Of a stretch of 64,000 nucleotides of DNA, positions 38,000 through 49,064 are shown piece by piece. The stretch's first letter is position 1; every line of letters starts with the position of its first letter. The notes below the pieces were generated by a model, which saw only the letters and a program-made list of their open reading frames with translations, was not told where the DNA came from and did not search any database. A program made the position numbers and the translations under genes. This DNA comes from Glandiceps talaboti (Eukaryota; Hemichordata; Enteropneusta; Spengelidae). Location of the stretch: NCBI RefSeq assembly GCF_964340395.1, contig NC_135559.1:21300621-21364620 (forward strand), given 5' to 3'.

Positions 38000-38143
38000 T
38001 CACAGCGTCAATGCAATCCAACCAGCTACAAGCAGAATGCCACCATGTGGCGTGTATTTCCGTGGTCCATCAATGTCATAAAGGGCATGTAGATAACATG
38101 TTCCTGAGAACAAGACGATGCCTCCTGATAAAAGACTGCCAGC
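38000..38143 (-). CDS. TMEM256: TMEM256 exon 4
   Basis: 144 bases after TTTATTTATTTACAG to TGA. It encodes AGSLLSGGIVLFSGTCYLHA and the last membrane segment. Its acceptor pyrimidine/A tract merges with an adjacent TTTA microsatellite. Confidence 0.88.
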   Translation of the reverse strand, partial: AGSLLSGGIVLFSGTCYLHALYDIDGPRKYTPHGGILLVAGWIALTL

Positions 38144-38189
38144 CTGTAAATAAATAAATAAATAAATAATAATTAATCAATTAATGATG

Positions 38190-38235
<46 letters not shown>

Positions 38236-41200
38236 ATGAATGAATGAATGAATGAATGAATGAATGAATGAATGAATGAATGAATGAATGAATGAATGAA
38301 TGAATATGTATTTTATGTATGCTGGAAAATACCCACGCTGTTAATTTTTTATTATGTCTCAAAGTCAGCTGTTTTCGTCCAAAAACGTTTAATACATTGA
38401 ATGACGCTTTTTTTCAAAGTGTATCACTGTACGTTTATTAATCTTAAGTTTTAATTCAAAGTACACCAAATCAAATTTCGGAACATGTCCCCTGCAGACC
38501 CTGTAACATCCATGTGGTGAAGGTATATGTGTCGGCGAAAATGGTATAGTGTAACGATGTGACAGAGACGCAGCAATATTCATATACCTTATCAAAAGAG
38601 TTGTTGGGGACATAACAGTATATACTGCTGTTACGTGGGTATACTGCAGTTGCTGATACATTGAATGAATCTGATGTGTAAACAGGCATGTCACAAAGCA
38701 TGTCCTTTCTATACATGTAGCAGTATTTATTCATGTACATATATTACTGTATACATTGATGTGTGCACAGGTATGATTTTATTACAATGTCATATTTGTA
38801 CACACATTCTAAACCATGATACTATATCCTCTGTTTATGAGATATTTTCAGAAATTACACAACCTTGTACATACCTGTACCAACAGACCTGTTACATGCA
38901 TGTGTATATAATGTCCTCAAATTAACCAAAGTACAGACCCTGTGACATAACTCGTAAACACATCTCTGGATACACATCAGTGTGGACATTCTTGTTTCAT
39001 GTGATAACAGTAATGTATAGTCAGAAAGTACACAACTGTACATATGTCTGTGTCAACGGACCAGTTACAAGTCTGTGAATACAGCTCTGAAATCTTATCA
39101 AAGCTACATACCATATGATGGGATGGGGGGGGGGGGTTACCCAGTAAAACTTGCAGAAACAATATTACAAATTAACAGTATTGTTTCGCAAGGGATCTAC
39201 ACATCCCTGTGACAGGCATGTAAGGTCATGTAGTATATAAATCATGGTAAGAAGATACAATTTGGGGTCAGAATGAATTTGATGCCACAGAAGCTGTTTA
39301 TATACAATCTACGAAAACATGAATGGGGTGAGCTAAGGAAAGACTTCACTGACACACCGATAGAATTGGGTAAAAATAACAATACAACTTATACGAAATC
39401 AACAGGAGGTACTTCTGGTGTAGATGCAGGCCATGTTTTTATCACTTTTCATATATCTGTGGAACTTACATAATGTCATACCACTATTAAAGTGGTCTGA
39501 GTTATAATAAAACACTAATAGTCATTCGATTCTAATAGCATATAGCATTCTATCAGGAAACAGAGTCCTGAATCTCAGCTCATGTGGTGTTTATACTTTG
39601 ATAAGTTATCGACACTAATTACATTGTATGTATTTGTATGAAACTTGTCTCATTTCTGCTTACCATGAGCAAACAAACACACTGGTGTTTTTTCGCGGGT
39701 TATACAGTTCAAATCGACCAATACTTACAACGAAAGGTTGTCCACAGAATGGAACAGCAAGCATCGCTAGGCTGGTAATAAAATGGTAATTTTTAGCCGT
39801 ATCAAAAACCTAAAAATAAAAGGAATGATGAGGCATGATTGATGTAACAAGTATAGGCAGGCAAAGTCCTATTCGTTGATAAAATACAATTTTGAAGTGA
39901 AGTGTTACATGTTTATGTCAAAAAGGAACGCCAGTTACGCCACTCTTGGTCCTGGAAATGTCATTCATTTTGGGTTCTAGAGAGTCATTTTCTGGTACTA
40001 CATCACCCACATTATATCGATTTTAGAGAAACGGGGAGATGAAGTTGTCCTTCACTTGGGAAATCTTTGCATGCTGTGGACCGCACTGCCTCATGGGAGT
40101 GAGCAGAAATGTTTATGCAATAGGTGAACAATGAATATTCATGTCTTTTTTCACTGAAGGTCGTGTATGCACGCTTTTACATGAATATTCATTGTTCAAC
40201 TATTGCACTGACACCCATGCTGCAATGTGGTCCAAAACCACAATCTCCAAATGAGGGACAATTTCAAATTAGTGTTTCACATTTCAAATCGCCAGTAATG
40301 TACGTTATGTAAAACCATGAAATAACTCTACAGAACCAAAAGTTAATGAATATGCTTTTATTTCTAGGATTTGCTTTCCCCTTCAAAAACCTCTTGGTGT
40401 CAAATCATTTATTTGAAGTATTATATTACGTGTATTATGAGTTATAAATTCGATGTATTGAACAGACAATAAGTTGATAATAATTTTTAAAAAATCATGG
40501 ATATTACGCAATTACGTACTTTTAGTTCAATCATGCTACAATAAGATTACAGCAGACTTTATAGCTTGGATCCCCTTACTGTACACAGTATGGCTTTACT
40601 TCGGACTTGCAAGTGGCTTCTTTTATGACATGCTCCATTTTCTAAATTTAAAACTCCGGTGATTGTTTTCATAAGGTTTTCAAAAGAATTCCAGGTGATC
40701 ACCAAATCTCGCGTGATTGCAAAACAGCGAGTTTCGCTATCCTCCAAGATCCCAAGATATATTCGAAACTTATATTAAAATCTTAAAATCACAGATAATG
40801 TCAATATCAAACTGTACATATAAAAAGGGAAACCTTCTTTGTCAATCGAGATGTTATTTGAAGTGGTGTTTTCACTCATGGGACATTACAGCTAAAAATG
40901 ATGTTGGCGTGGTGTTTCAGTCATGGGAAATTACGTTTTGAATACAAAGATAGACACATTTCAACTCTAGATTAACAATAACAGAGACACAATAAACCAC
41001 AGCGGGATTATTTGCCAAATCACAATGAACACTGATAAGCATTGCTATTCTTTCAAAGTGCAGTAGAAACAGGCTTCTAATGAAAACATTACACATGGAC
41101 TTGATAATTTTAATGGCTGCAATTGTTTATTTTCTAACTGATAATCAACATTTCAACTTGACTACTTCTACATCACCACCGTACACGACACCTATATGTA

Positions 41201-41521
41201 ATTGTTTCTTTTGCATTAGAAACTGTGATAGGGCATGTATCAAATGTCATGTTACATGACAGAAACACCAAGACTACATCATTTTAGCTATATCTATAAA
41301 GTCTAACTAACACGACTACATGATAGACAATCGACACACATATGTGTGTGTCAATTTAACTGACCTGGTGTCTATAGGTATCTTGTACGTTGGTCTTGAA
41401 ACCTGTGGTTATAAAATATAGGTCAAATTTCTTTATTTATCATGTTACATTTACCTTTACACCACTCTTGTAAAGTGTTTTCAAGAATAAAAATCTACTT
41501 ATTTGTCAACTTATATAAAGT

Positions 41522-41553
<32 letters not shown>

Positions 41554-41597
41554 TGTATGTATGTATGTATGTATGTATGTATGTGTATGTGTGTGTG

Positions 41598-41640
<43 letters not shown>

Positions 41641-42865
41641 ATGCATGCATGCATGCATGCATGTACATGTATGTATGTATGTATGTATGTATGTATGTAT
41701 GTGACATCGTCATTAGCTATTTTTGTTGATATCGGTAGATACCAAAGCAGTATCGGTAATACATATCATATCATTATATTATCCTCGACACGTGAATATT
41801 AATGATAAATATAAACTCAATGTATCATCAGCTATTTATTCATTTTCATCACATAGAGGTTCCTTTTTATCATTCTGGGCAGTATAAGTCAGTATTGATT
41901 GTGATACAACCCGTTGTCTTTTTATCGGTAGTACTGATTGTGTTAGAAATCACTGTTTTTTATCAGTCTGCCTCTGTTCAGTACTGATTGTGTTACAAAC
42001 GAATATATCACTTTATAGAAGAACCTCATGTGACGATCCTTCCTATGAGTTATGATCGCCATGGTAACCATGGACAACCCATCATAACGGTTGTACGAGG
42101 ATACGCATTATCATGTCGCAACTCTACGTACGTACGGCATAAATTTAAAAACTATTTTAATCCCTTGTGTAACTATATTGTCTGTGACACACATCATAAT
42201 AAGACAAAATACAATATAGCGCCATACCCCCCCCCCCCCAATAGATTTATTACTTTATCACTCTCAGTTTATAAACCTGTCATATGTTTTGCTACGTGTG
42301 GGTTTTTTATGGAACAAAGCGAAGTGTAGTTTAAACAGCAAAACTATCTAATTTACTTAAGTGCCCGAGTCAATAACCATTATTTCAAGAAAATTGTCAA
42401 ACAGACTTGTGTTTTAAACCATTTTTTATATTCACTCAGACCATGTATCGTCCATGCTTAAACAGGCCCTATCATGGAAAAGTAAGGGGTTAAGCGTGTG
42501 TGATAACACATCTTTCTATTCAATACGCCACGTAATTATAATTTACTGAGAATCTAAAATTTAGCAGCCTTTTTTTCCATGTGTGTCCTCTCTCTCATGC
42601 TCTGCAGTGTTTCTATCGTAAACATGATTGTTACTACATGTGCAAAAGCTGTAATATATCGCCGAGTGCAATGCGGAAGAGAATACTGTACAAATAGGTC
42701 AGTTCGATTCCATCTACAGAATGAATTTGTGAATGACGTCACTCAAGTCAACTTACTGTGAGCTCCGTGTGCACCAATTAGCACTGCCGATGCTCCCGAC
42801 AGAGCACCTACACGGAAGAAAAACTTGCCAGCAAACGAATTCAGCTTTGCTAACTTCGACGCCAT
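38000..42865 (-). CDS. TMEM256: TMEM256 (DUF423) orthologue, four coding exons
   Basis: Spliced from 42865-42757, 41402-41365, 39809-39729 and 38143-38000, it gives 123 residues in one frame. The human protein is 113 residues. The phases agree at every junction (1, 0, 0). The N-terminal RVGALSGASAVLIGAHGAH corresponds to the human LGALSGAAALGFASYGAHG region. VFDTAKNYHFITSLAML corresponds to LFDKANKHHFLHSLALL. The C-terminus, GGILLVAGWIALTL, matches GGTLLLLGWLALAL. Four hydrophobic segments (about residues 17-33, 57-73, 77-97 and 108-123) fit the small multi-pass membrane family. Its molecular function is not established. The start is the ATG in GATATAACATGGCG. An upstream in-frame ATG (42937) would add 24 residues unlike the family. 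Confidence 0.88.
38147..38305 (+). repeat. (AAAT)n-(AAT)n-(GAAT)n microsatellites in TMEM256 intron 3
   Basis: Three successive tracts: AAAT to 38170, AAT at about 38190-38232, and GAAT at 38233-38305. They begin only a few bases from the exon 4 acceptor, so length changes could affect the pyrimidine tract. Confidence 0.95.
38660..39100. repeat. Degenerate tandem repeat in TMEM256 intron 3
   Basis: CACAACCTTGTACATACCTG...CAACAGACCTGTTACATGC at about 38858 recurs as CACAACTGTACATATGTCTG...CAACGGACCAGTTACAAG at about 39026, spaced about 168 bp. A weaker relative lies upstream. The rest of the 1.6-kb intron (38306-39728) has a G-tract near 39124 and nothing else clear. Confidence 0.45.
39729..39809 (-). 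CDS. TMEM256: TMEM256 exon 3
   Basis: 81 bases after CTTTTATTTTTAG and before GTAAGTAT. It encodes 27 residues, VFDTAKNYHF through GQPFV, with the conserved FDxAxxxHF motif. Confidence 0.87.
40041..40267. mobile_element. Foldback element in TMEM256 intron 2
   Basis: The inverted arms (about 40041-40144 and 40179-40267) share, in reverse complement, GAAATTGTCC, GTGGACC.CA.TGC, CATGGG.GT.AG, GCAATA and GAACAATGAATATTCATGT. The best stretch, AACAATGAATATTCATGT, is perfect over 18 bases. No target-site duplication was recognised. It has no coding capacity. Confidence 0.65.
41037..41300 (-). repeat. Dispersed repeat R2, copy 2
   Basis: Reverse complement of 19490-19735 with the same order of landmarks (CTTGGTGTTTC, AGAAGTAGTCAAGTTGAAAT, GTTGATTATCAG, AGCCATTAAAATT). 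It lies in TMEM256 intron 2, close upstream of the short exon 2 in genome order. Confidence 0.7.
41365..41402 (-). CDS. TMEM256: TMEM256 exon 2 (38 nt)
   Basis: A short exon between an acceptor (ATAACCACAG) and donor CAG|GTCAGT. It supplies FKTNVQDTYRHQ, matching the spacing and character of human FPDAYGKEL. Without it exon 1 runs into an early stop in exon 3. Confidence 0.8.
41524..41701 (+). repeat. (ATGT)n-(GTGC)n-(ATGC)n-(ATGT)n microsatellite in TMEM256 intron 1
   Basis: ATGT units change to GTGC and then ATGC units, closing with a second ATGT tract. The GCATGCATGC section is self-complementary. Confidence 0.95.
42757..42865 (-). CDS. TMEM256: TMEM256 exon 1
   Basis: 109 coding bases from ATG to a donor reading CACA|GTAAGT. 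It encodes residues 1-36 plus one base and contains the first membrane segment with the GAHGAH signature. Confidence 0.87.
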
Positions 42866-42954
42866 GTTATATCGTTCTACACACGACGATGACAACAACA
42901 ACGCACGTAAACCACTTTGAATGTCATCCGAGGTCATTTATAGGTTAGAACCCG

Positions 42955-42985
42955 GTAAACCCGGTAAACCCGGTAAACCTGGCCG
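42955..42985 (+). repeat. 9-bp tandem repeat in the TMEM256 5' flank
   Basis: CCCGGTAAA occurs about three and a half times in a row, roughly 90-120 bp upstream of the TMEM256 ATG. A promoter role cannot be inferred. Confidence 0.7.
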
Positions 42986-43110
42986 TTACATGTAACTTCT
43001 TAACGTCTGTATTAATTCAATTTCGAGTCATCTTATTTCAAATTATTGTGATGTTCATAAACATCTTTTATATATTTTATGACTTTTAACTTTTGACAGA
43101 AAATGACATT

Positions 43111-43206
43111 GTATGTATGTATGTATGTATGTATGTATGTATGTATGTATGTATGCATGCGTGTGTGTGTGTGTATGTATGTATGTATGTACAGTATGTA
43201 TGTGCG
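43111..43206 (+). repeat. (ATGT)n/(GT)n microsatellite
   Basis: An ATGT tract, a GT section, and a second short ATGT tract lie just before the large GGTA array. Confidence 0.95.
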
Positions 43207-43234
43207 TGTGAGAGATACTTGTTGGCTTACAGAA

Positions 43235-46200
43235 AACAGACAGCTGGGTAGGTAGGTACAGGTAGATAGGTAGGTAGACAGGTAGATAGGTAGGTAGGTA
43301 GGTAGATAGGTAGGTAGGTAGATAGGTAGGTAGGTAGGTAGGTAGGTATATAGGTAGATAGATAGATAGGTAGGTAGGTAGATATGTAGGTAGGTAGATA
43401 GGTAGGTAGGTAGGTAGATAGGTAGGTAGGTAGGTAGGTAGACAGGTAGATAGGTAGGTAGGTAGGTAGATAGGTAGGTAGGTAGGTAGGTAGACAGGTA
43501 GATAGGTAGGTAGGTAGGTAGGTAGGTAGGTATATAGGTAGATAGGTAGGTAGGTAGATAGGTAGGTAGGTATATAGGTAGGTAGGTAGGTAGGTAGATA
43601 GGTAGGTAGGTAGGTAGATAGGTAGGTAGGTAGGTAGATAGGTAGGTAGGTAGGTAGGTAGGTAGATAGGTAGGTAGGTAGGTAGGTAGATAGGTAGGTA
43701 GGTAGGTAGGTAGGTAGGTAGGTAGGTAGGTAGGTAGATAGGTATATAGGTAGATAGATAGATAGGTAGGTAGGTAGGTAGATATGTAGGTAGGTAGGTA
43801 GGTAGGTAGGTAGGTAGGTAGGTAGATAGGTAGGTAGGTAGATAGGTAGGTAGGTAGGTAGGTAGGTAGGTAGGTAGGTAGGTAGGTAGGTAGGTAGGTA
43901 GGTATATAGGTATATAGGTAGGTAGGTAGATAGGTAGGTAGGTATATAGGTAGGTAGGTAGGTAGGTAGATAGGTAGGTAGGTAGGTAGGTAGGTAGGTA
44001 GGTAGGTAGGTAGATAGGTAGGTAGGTAGGTAGGTAGGTAGATAGGTAGGTAGATAGGTAGGTAGATAGGTAGGTAGGTAGGTATATAGGTATATAGGTA
44101 GATAGATAGGTAGGTAGGTATATAGGTAGATAGATAGATAGGTAGGTAGGTAGATAGGTAGGTAGGTAGGTAGATAGATAGGTAGGTAGGTAGGTAGGTA
44201 GGTAGACATGTAGATAGGTAGGTAGGTAGGTAGGTAGGTAGGTAGGTAGGTAGGTAGGTAGGTAGATAGGTAGGTAGGTAGGTAGGTAGGTATATAGGTA
44301 GATAGGTAGGTAGGTAGATAGGTAGATAGGTAGGTAGGTATGTAGGTAGACAGGTAGGTAGGTAGATAGGTAGGTATATAGGTAGATAGATAGATAGGTA
44401 GGTAGGTAGGTAGGTAGGTAGGTAGATAGGTAGGTAGGTAGGTAGGTAGGTAGACAGGTAGATAGGTAGGCAGGTAGGTAAGTAGGTAGATAGGTAGGTA
44501 GGTAGGTAGGTAGATAGGTAGATAGGTAGGCAGGTAGGTAGGTAGGTAGATAGGTAGGTAGGTAGATAGGTAGGTAGGTAGGTAGGTAGACAGGTAGATA
44601 GGTAGGCAGGTAGGTAGGTAGGTAGATAGGTAGGTAGGTAGGTAGATAGGTAGGTAGGTAGGTAGGTAGGTAGGTAGATAGGTAGGTAGATAGGTATATA
44701 GGTAGGTAGGTAGATAGGTAGGTAGGTAGGTAGATAGGTAGGTAGGTAGATAGGTAGGTAGGTAGACAGGTAGATAGGTATATAGGTAGATAGGTAGGTA
44801 GGTAGGTAGGTAGGTAGGTAGGTAGGTAGATAGGTAGATAGGTAGGTAGGTATGTAGGTAGACAGGTAGGTAGGTAGGCAGGTAGGTAAGTAGGTAGATA
44901 GGTAGGTAGGTAGGTAGGTAGATAGGTAGATAGGTAGGCAGGTAGGTAGGTAGGTAGATAGGTAGGTAGGTAGATAGGTAGGTAGGTAGGTAGGTAGACA
45001 GGTAGATAGGTAGGCAGGTAGGTAGGTAGGTAGATAGGTAGGTAGGTAGATAGATAGGTAGGTAGGTAGGTAGATAGGTAGGTAGATAGGTAGGTAGATA
45101 GGTAGGTAGGTAGGTAGGTAGACAGGTAGATAGGTAGGCAGGTAGGTAGGTAGATAGGTAGGTAGGTGGGTGGGTAGATAGGTAGGTAGGTAGGTAGGTA
45201 GGTAGGTAGATAGGTAGATAGGTAGGTAGGTAGGTACGTAGGTAGGTAGATAGGTAGGTAGATAGGTAGGTAGGTAGGTAGGTAGATAGGTAGGTAGGTA
45301 GGTAGGTAGGTAGGTAGGTAGGTAGGTAGGTAGACAGGTAGATAGGTAGGCAGGTAGGTAGGTAGGTAGATAGGTAGGTAGGTAGGTAGATAGGTAGGTA
45401 GGTAGGTAGGTAGGTAGGTAGGTAGATAGGTAGGTAGATAGGTATATAGGTAGGTAGGTAGATAGGTAGGTAGGTAGGTAGATAGGTAGGTAGGTAGATA
45501 GGTAGGTAGGTAGACAGGTAGATAGGTATATAGGTAGATAGGTAGGTAGGTAGGTAGGTAGGTAGGTAGGTAGATAGGTAGATAGGTAGGTAGGTATGTA
45601 GGTAGACAGGTAGGTAGGTAGATAGGTAGGTATATAGGTAGATAGATAGATAGGTAGGTAGGTAGGTAGGTAGGTAGGTAGATAGGTAGGTAGGTAGGTA
45701 GGTAGGTAGATAGGTAGGTAGACAGGTAGATAGGTAGGCAGGTAGGTAAGTAGGTAGATAGGTAGGTAGGTAGGTAGGTAGATAGGTAGATAGGTAGGCA
45801 GGTAGGTAGGTAGGTAGATAGGTAGGTAGGTAGATAGGTAGGTAGGTAGACAGGTAGATAGGTAGGCAGGTAGGTAGGTAGGTAGATAGGTAGGTAGGTA
45901 GGTAGATAGATAGGTAGGTAGGTAGGTAGGTAGGTAGGTAGATAGGTAGGTAGATAGGTAGGTAGATAGGTAGGTAGGTAGGTAGGTAGGTAGGTAGACA
46001 GGTAGATAGGTAGGCAGGTAGGTAGGTAGATAGGTAGGTAGGTGGGTGGGTAGATAGGTAGGTAGGTAGGTAGGTAGGTAGGTAGATAGGTAGATAGGTA
46101 GGTAGGTAGGTACGTAGGTAGGTAGATAGGTAGGTAGATAGGTAGGTAGGTAGGTAGGTAGATAGGTAGGTAGGTAGGTAGGTAGGTAGATAGGTAGGTA

Positions 46201-46925
46201 GGAGATAGGTAGGTAGGTAGGTAGGTAGGTAGGAGATAGGTAGGTAGGTAGATAGATAGGTAGGAGATAGGTAGGTAGGTAGGTAGATAGGTAGGTAGAT
46301 AGGTAGGTAGGTAGGTAGGTAGGTAGGTAGGTAGGTAGGTAGGTAGGTAGGTAGGTAGGTAGATAGATAGGTAGGTAGGTAGATAGATAGATATATTGGT
46401 AGGTAGGTAGGTAGGTAGGTAGGTAGATAGGTAGGTAGGTAGGTAGGTAGATAGATAGGTAGGTAGGTAGGTAGATAGATAGATAGGTAGGTAGGTAGGT
46501 AGGTAGGTAGGTAAGTAGGTAGGTAGGTAGGTAGATAGGTAGGTAGGAGATAGGTAGGTAGGTAGGTAGGTAGGTAGGTAGGTAGGTAGGCAGGCAGGCA
46601 GGCAGGTAGGTAGGTATGTAGGTGGATAGGTAGGTAGGTAGGTAGGTAGGTAGGTGGATAGGTAGGTAGGTAGGTAGGTAGATAGGCAGGTAGGTAGGTA
46701 GGTAGGTAGGTAGGTAGGTAAGTAGGTAGGTAGGTAGGTAGATAGGCAGGTAGGTAGGTAGGTAGGTAGGTAGGTAGATAGGCAGGCAGGTAGGTAGGTA
46801 GGTAGGTAGGTAGGTAGGTAGGTGGATAGGTAGGTAGGTGGGTAGGTAGGTAGGTAGGTAGGTAGGTAGGTAGGTAGGTAGGTAGGTAGGTAGGTAGGTA
46901 GGTTGGTCGGCTGGTCGGTTGGTCG
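43235..46925 (+). repeat. 3.7-kb (GGTA)n/(GATA)n tetranucleotide array
   Basis: Almost every tetramer is GGTA, with GATA, GACA, TATA, GGCA and rarer TGTA, CGTA or AGTA variants in non-random order. Long variant strings recur. GGTATGTAGGTAGACAGG is seen near 44336, 44848 and 45593. The GGTGGGTGGGTAGATAGG string is near 45167 and 46043. GACAGGTAGATAGGTAGGCA appears many times. This shows segmental duplications within the array. Frame is kept to about 46200, after which GGAGATA breaks phase. The PTYL-repeat ORF of 1235 codons on the minus strand is a by-product of a stop-free repeat. Confidence 0.98.
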
Positions 46926-48160
46926 GTGTTTCAATAATGGACGACCCGGCAGGAGATGTATTGATTATGTGCAGATTTATAGATTTTGCCTAAATACCAT
47001 TTGAACACAAAGATACAAATGTGTCAGAGTCAAGGAAAGTAACACACTGTTTGTAAAAATTCATCTCATCATTCGAATCATTATTGTAGAACTATTAGAA
47101 TGTCAGTACATGAATGTTTATCGTGAACCATTGCACAGTTTCTTCGCAATAGGTACGTGTATAGTCGTGTGTCAATAAAGTAACATTCTAGATAGCGCCC
47201 CCAGTGGCAGAAATGTCCTTATTCAACTGTCTGGTGATATGGTCAAAGTATACGTATATACGTTAGTCATGGGACCAAACCCCACCCCGTGGCCCCTTTC
47301 GCCGAAAAAGTCTAACGAATGGGTAGCTGTATGAATTTTTGGAATATATGTGCCTGTATGAAATTGTCTGAGTACCCGTATGTTACAAATGTTTCGTCAA
47401 TCAGGAAATAGAAGTGGTAGCGAAACTTTGTAATTTGTATTTAATAAATACCAATTAATAATATTTACTAATCAATGATTAGTATTCAAAGTGTTACTTA
47501 CAATTTCGTCTGTAAATAATGCGATATCTCATATAACCCGTAAGATCGAATGAACACAACGGTAACTTACAATTAATAACGCTGTGACAAAGTGTATTTA
47601 AACACACAATTCAGACAGCGAAATATATCGTACAAACAACATGCAATGAATTAACATGACAAGGAAAATCTAACATTACAATGTTCGAAATTGACACATA
47701 CTAATATTGTAGCTGCATTTGTCAGCAAGTGGGGTTAAGAATCGAAAAACGACTGTATTGTGCTCACTTCCGAGTCGTAAAAGATTTTATTGACACAAGA
47801 CATATGATGAAATACAGCTCAGATATGATTTCCATACTGTGTAGAAGAGTGAGATTTGTCATGGAAATAAGTACCCCGTCAGTTGTGTTGCATCCTAAAC
47901 AAGTAATCTTTAAACAATTCTTAACAATATTTGATTTGAATGCCTCCATTATAAGACACACATAGCTCAAATTACAATGTACGAAAATGTACAATCATTT
48001 CCCCTCCAATGTCTTTGGTACAATTGTAAGAGCATCACCTACGGCGAAAGTGTGCATATAAATACAATATGTTTACACCGGACATCTATCACTACATCAA
48101 AGGAACAAACATTGTTTATACCAAGTATGCTAATTATCTTGCAAAAGTCTCACCAAACAC
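46926..48160. other. No supportable gene
   Basis: Intergenic AT-rich sequence. Overlapping 76-78-codon ORFs on both strands at 47729-47994 show no recognisable domain. Confidence 0.45.
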
Positions 48161-48161
48161 C

Positions 48162-48163
<2 letters not shown>

Positions 48164-48208
<45 letters not shown>
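48164..48208 (+). repeat. (GACA)n microsatellite
   Basis: About eleven perfect ACAG units. Confidence 0.96.
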
Positions 48209-48210
<2 letters not shown>

Positions 48211-48447
48211 TATTCTTTCCCTTGCGAGAGGGGAAAAAAGACAACATCTCGCCCTGGATAACAGCCACGATGTTCGCTGTCTGATTCAAGAGTATTGTTA
48301 CAGACAATTTCCAATATGAAGTGCACGTACCCAAGTTATGATTCCACTGTATACTAGCTATGCATCGTTTTGAATATATTATGGAAAAATAACTGACTAA
48401 TCTGGGAAAGCTATGTGTATAATGTAAAGCTAGTAACGACGATCAGT

Positions 48448-48920
48448 GAAATTAACATGACTTAGAAACATAAAGTTAATTAAATTGACATGACTTGGAA
48501 ACAGAAAGTCAATTAAATTGACATGACTTGGAAACAGAAAGTTAATTAAATTAATATGACTTGGACACAGAAAGTCAAATGAAATTGAAATGACTTAGAA
48601 ACATAAAGTCAATTAAATTAACATGACTTGGAAACAGAAAGTCAAATGAAATTGAAATGACTTAGAAACATAAAGTCAATTAAATTAACATGACTTGGAA
48701 ACAGAAAGTCAAATGAAATTGAAATGACTTAGAAACATAAAGTCAATTAAATTAACATGACTTGGAAACAGAAAGTCAATTAAATTAACATGACTTAGAA
48801 ACAGAAAGTTAATTTAATTAAAATGACTTAGAAACAGAAAGTTAATTAAATTAACATGACTTAGAAACTGACAGTTAATTAAATTGAAATGACTTGGAAA
48901 CAGAAAGTCAAGTAAATTAT
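48448..48920. repeat. 33-bp minisatellite, about 14 copies, 3' of sulfotransferase B
   Basis: The consensus unit reads AATTRACATGACTT.GAAACA followed by .AAAGT.AATTAA. Weaker copies (ATTGACATGACTAAGA, AATGAAATTGACAT) continue to 49087 and reach the last codons of sulfotransferase B. The array probably lies in, or just beyond, that gene's 3' UTR. It contains many ATTAAA variants on the minus strand. Confidence 0.9.
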
Positions 48921-49064
48921 AGCTTAAGATGTACCAATGACACTGACACGACTTAGTTAGATTATGAATGACATACTTGACTTAGGTATGGAATACAATA
49001 TGAATGAAACTGACACTAATTAAGATAATATGGACTAATAGACATTGACATGACTAAGACTATA

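Noticed and set aside
43227-46934. 1235-codon PTYL/STYL repeat ORF on the minus strand
   Set aside because: A tetranucleotide repeat without stop triplets is open in several frames. Composition is wholly dictated by (TACC)n and there is no non-repeat domain.
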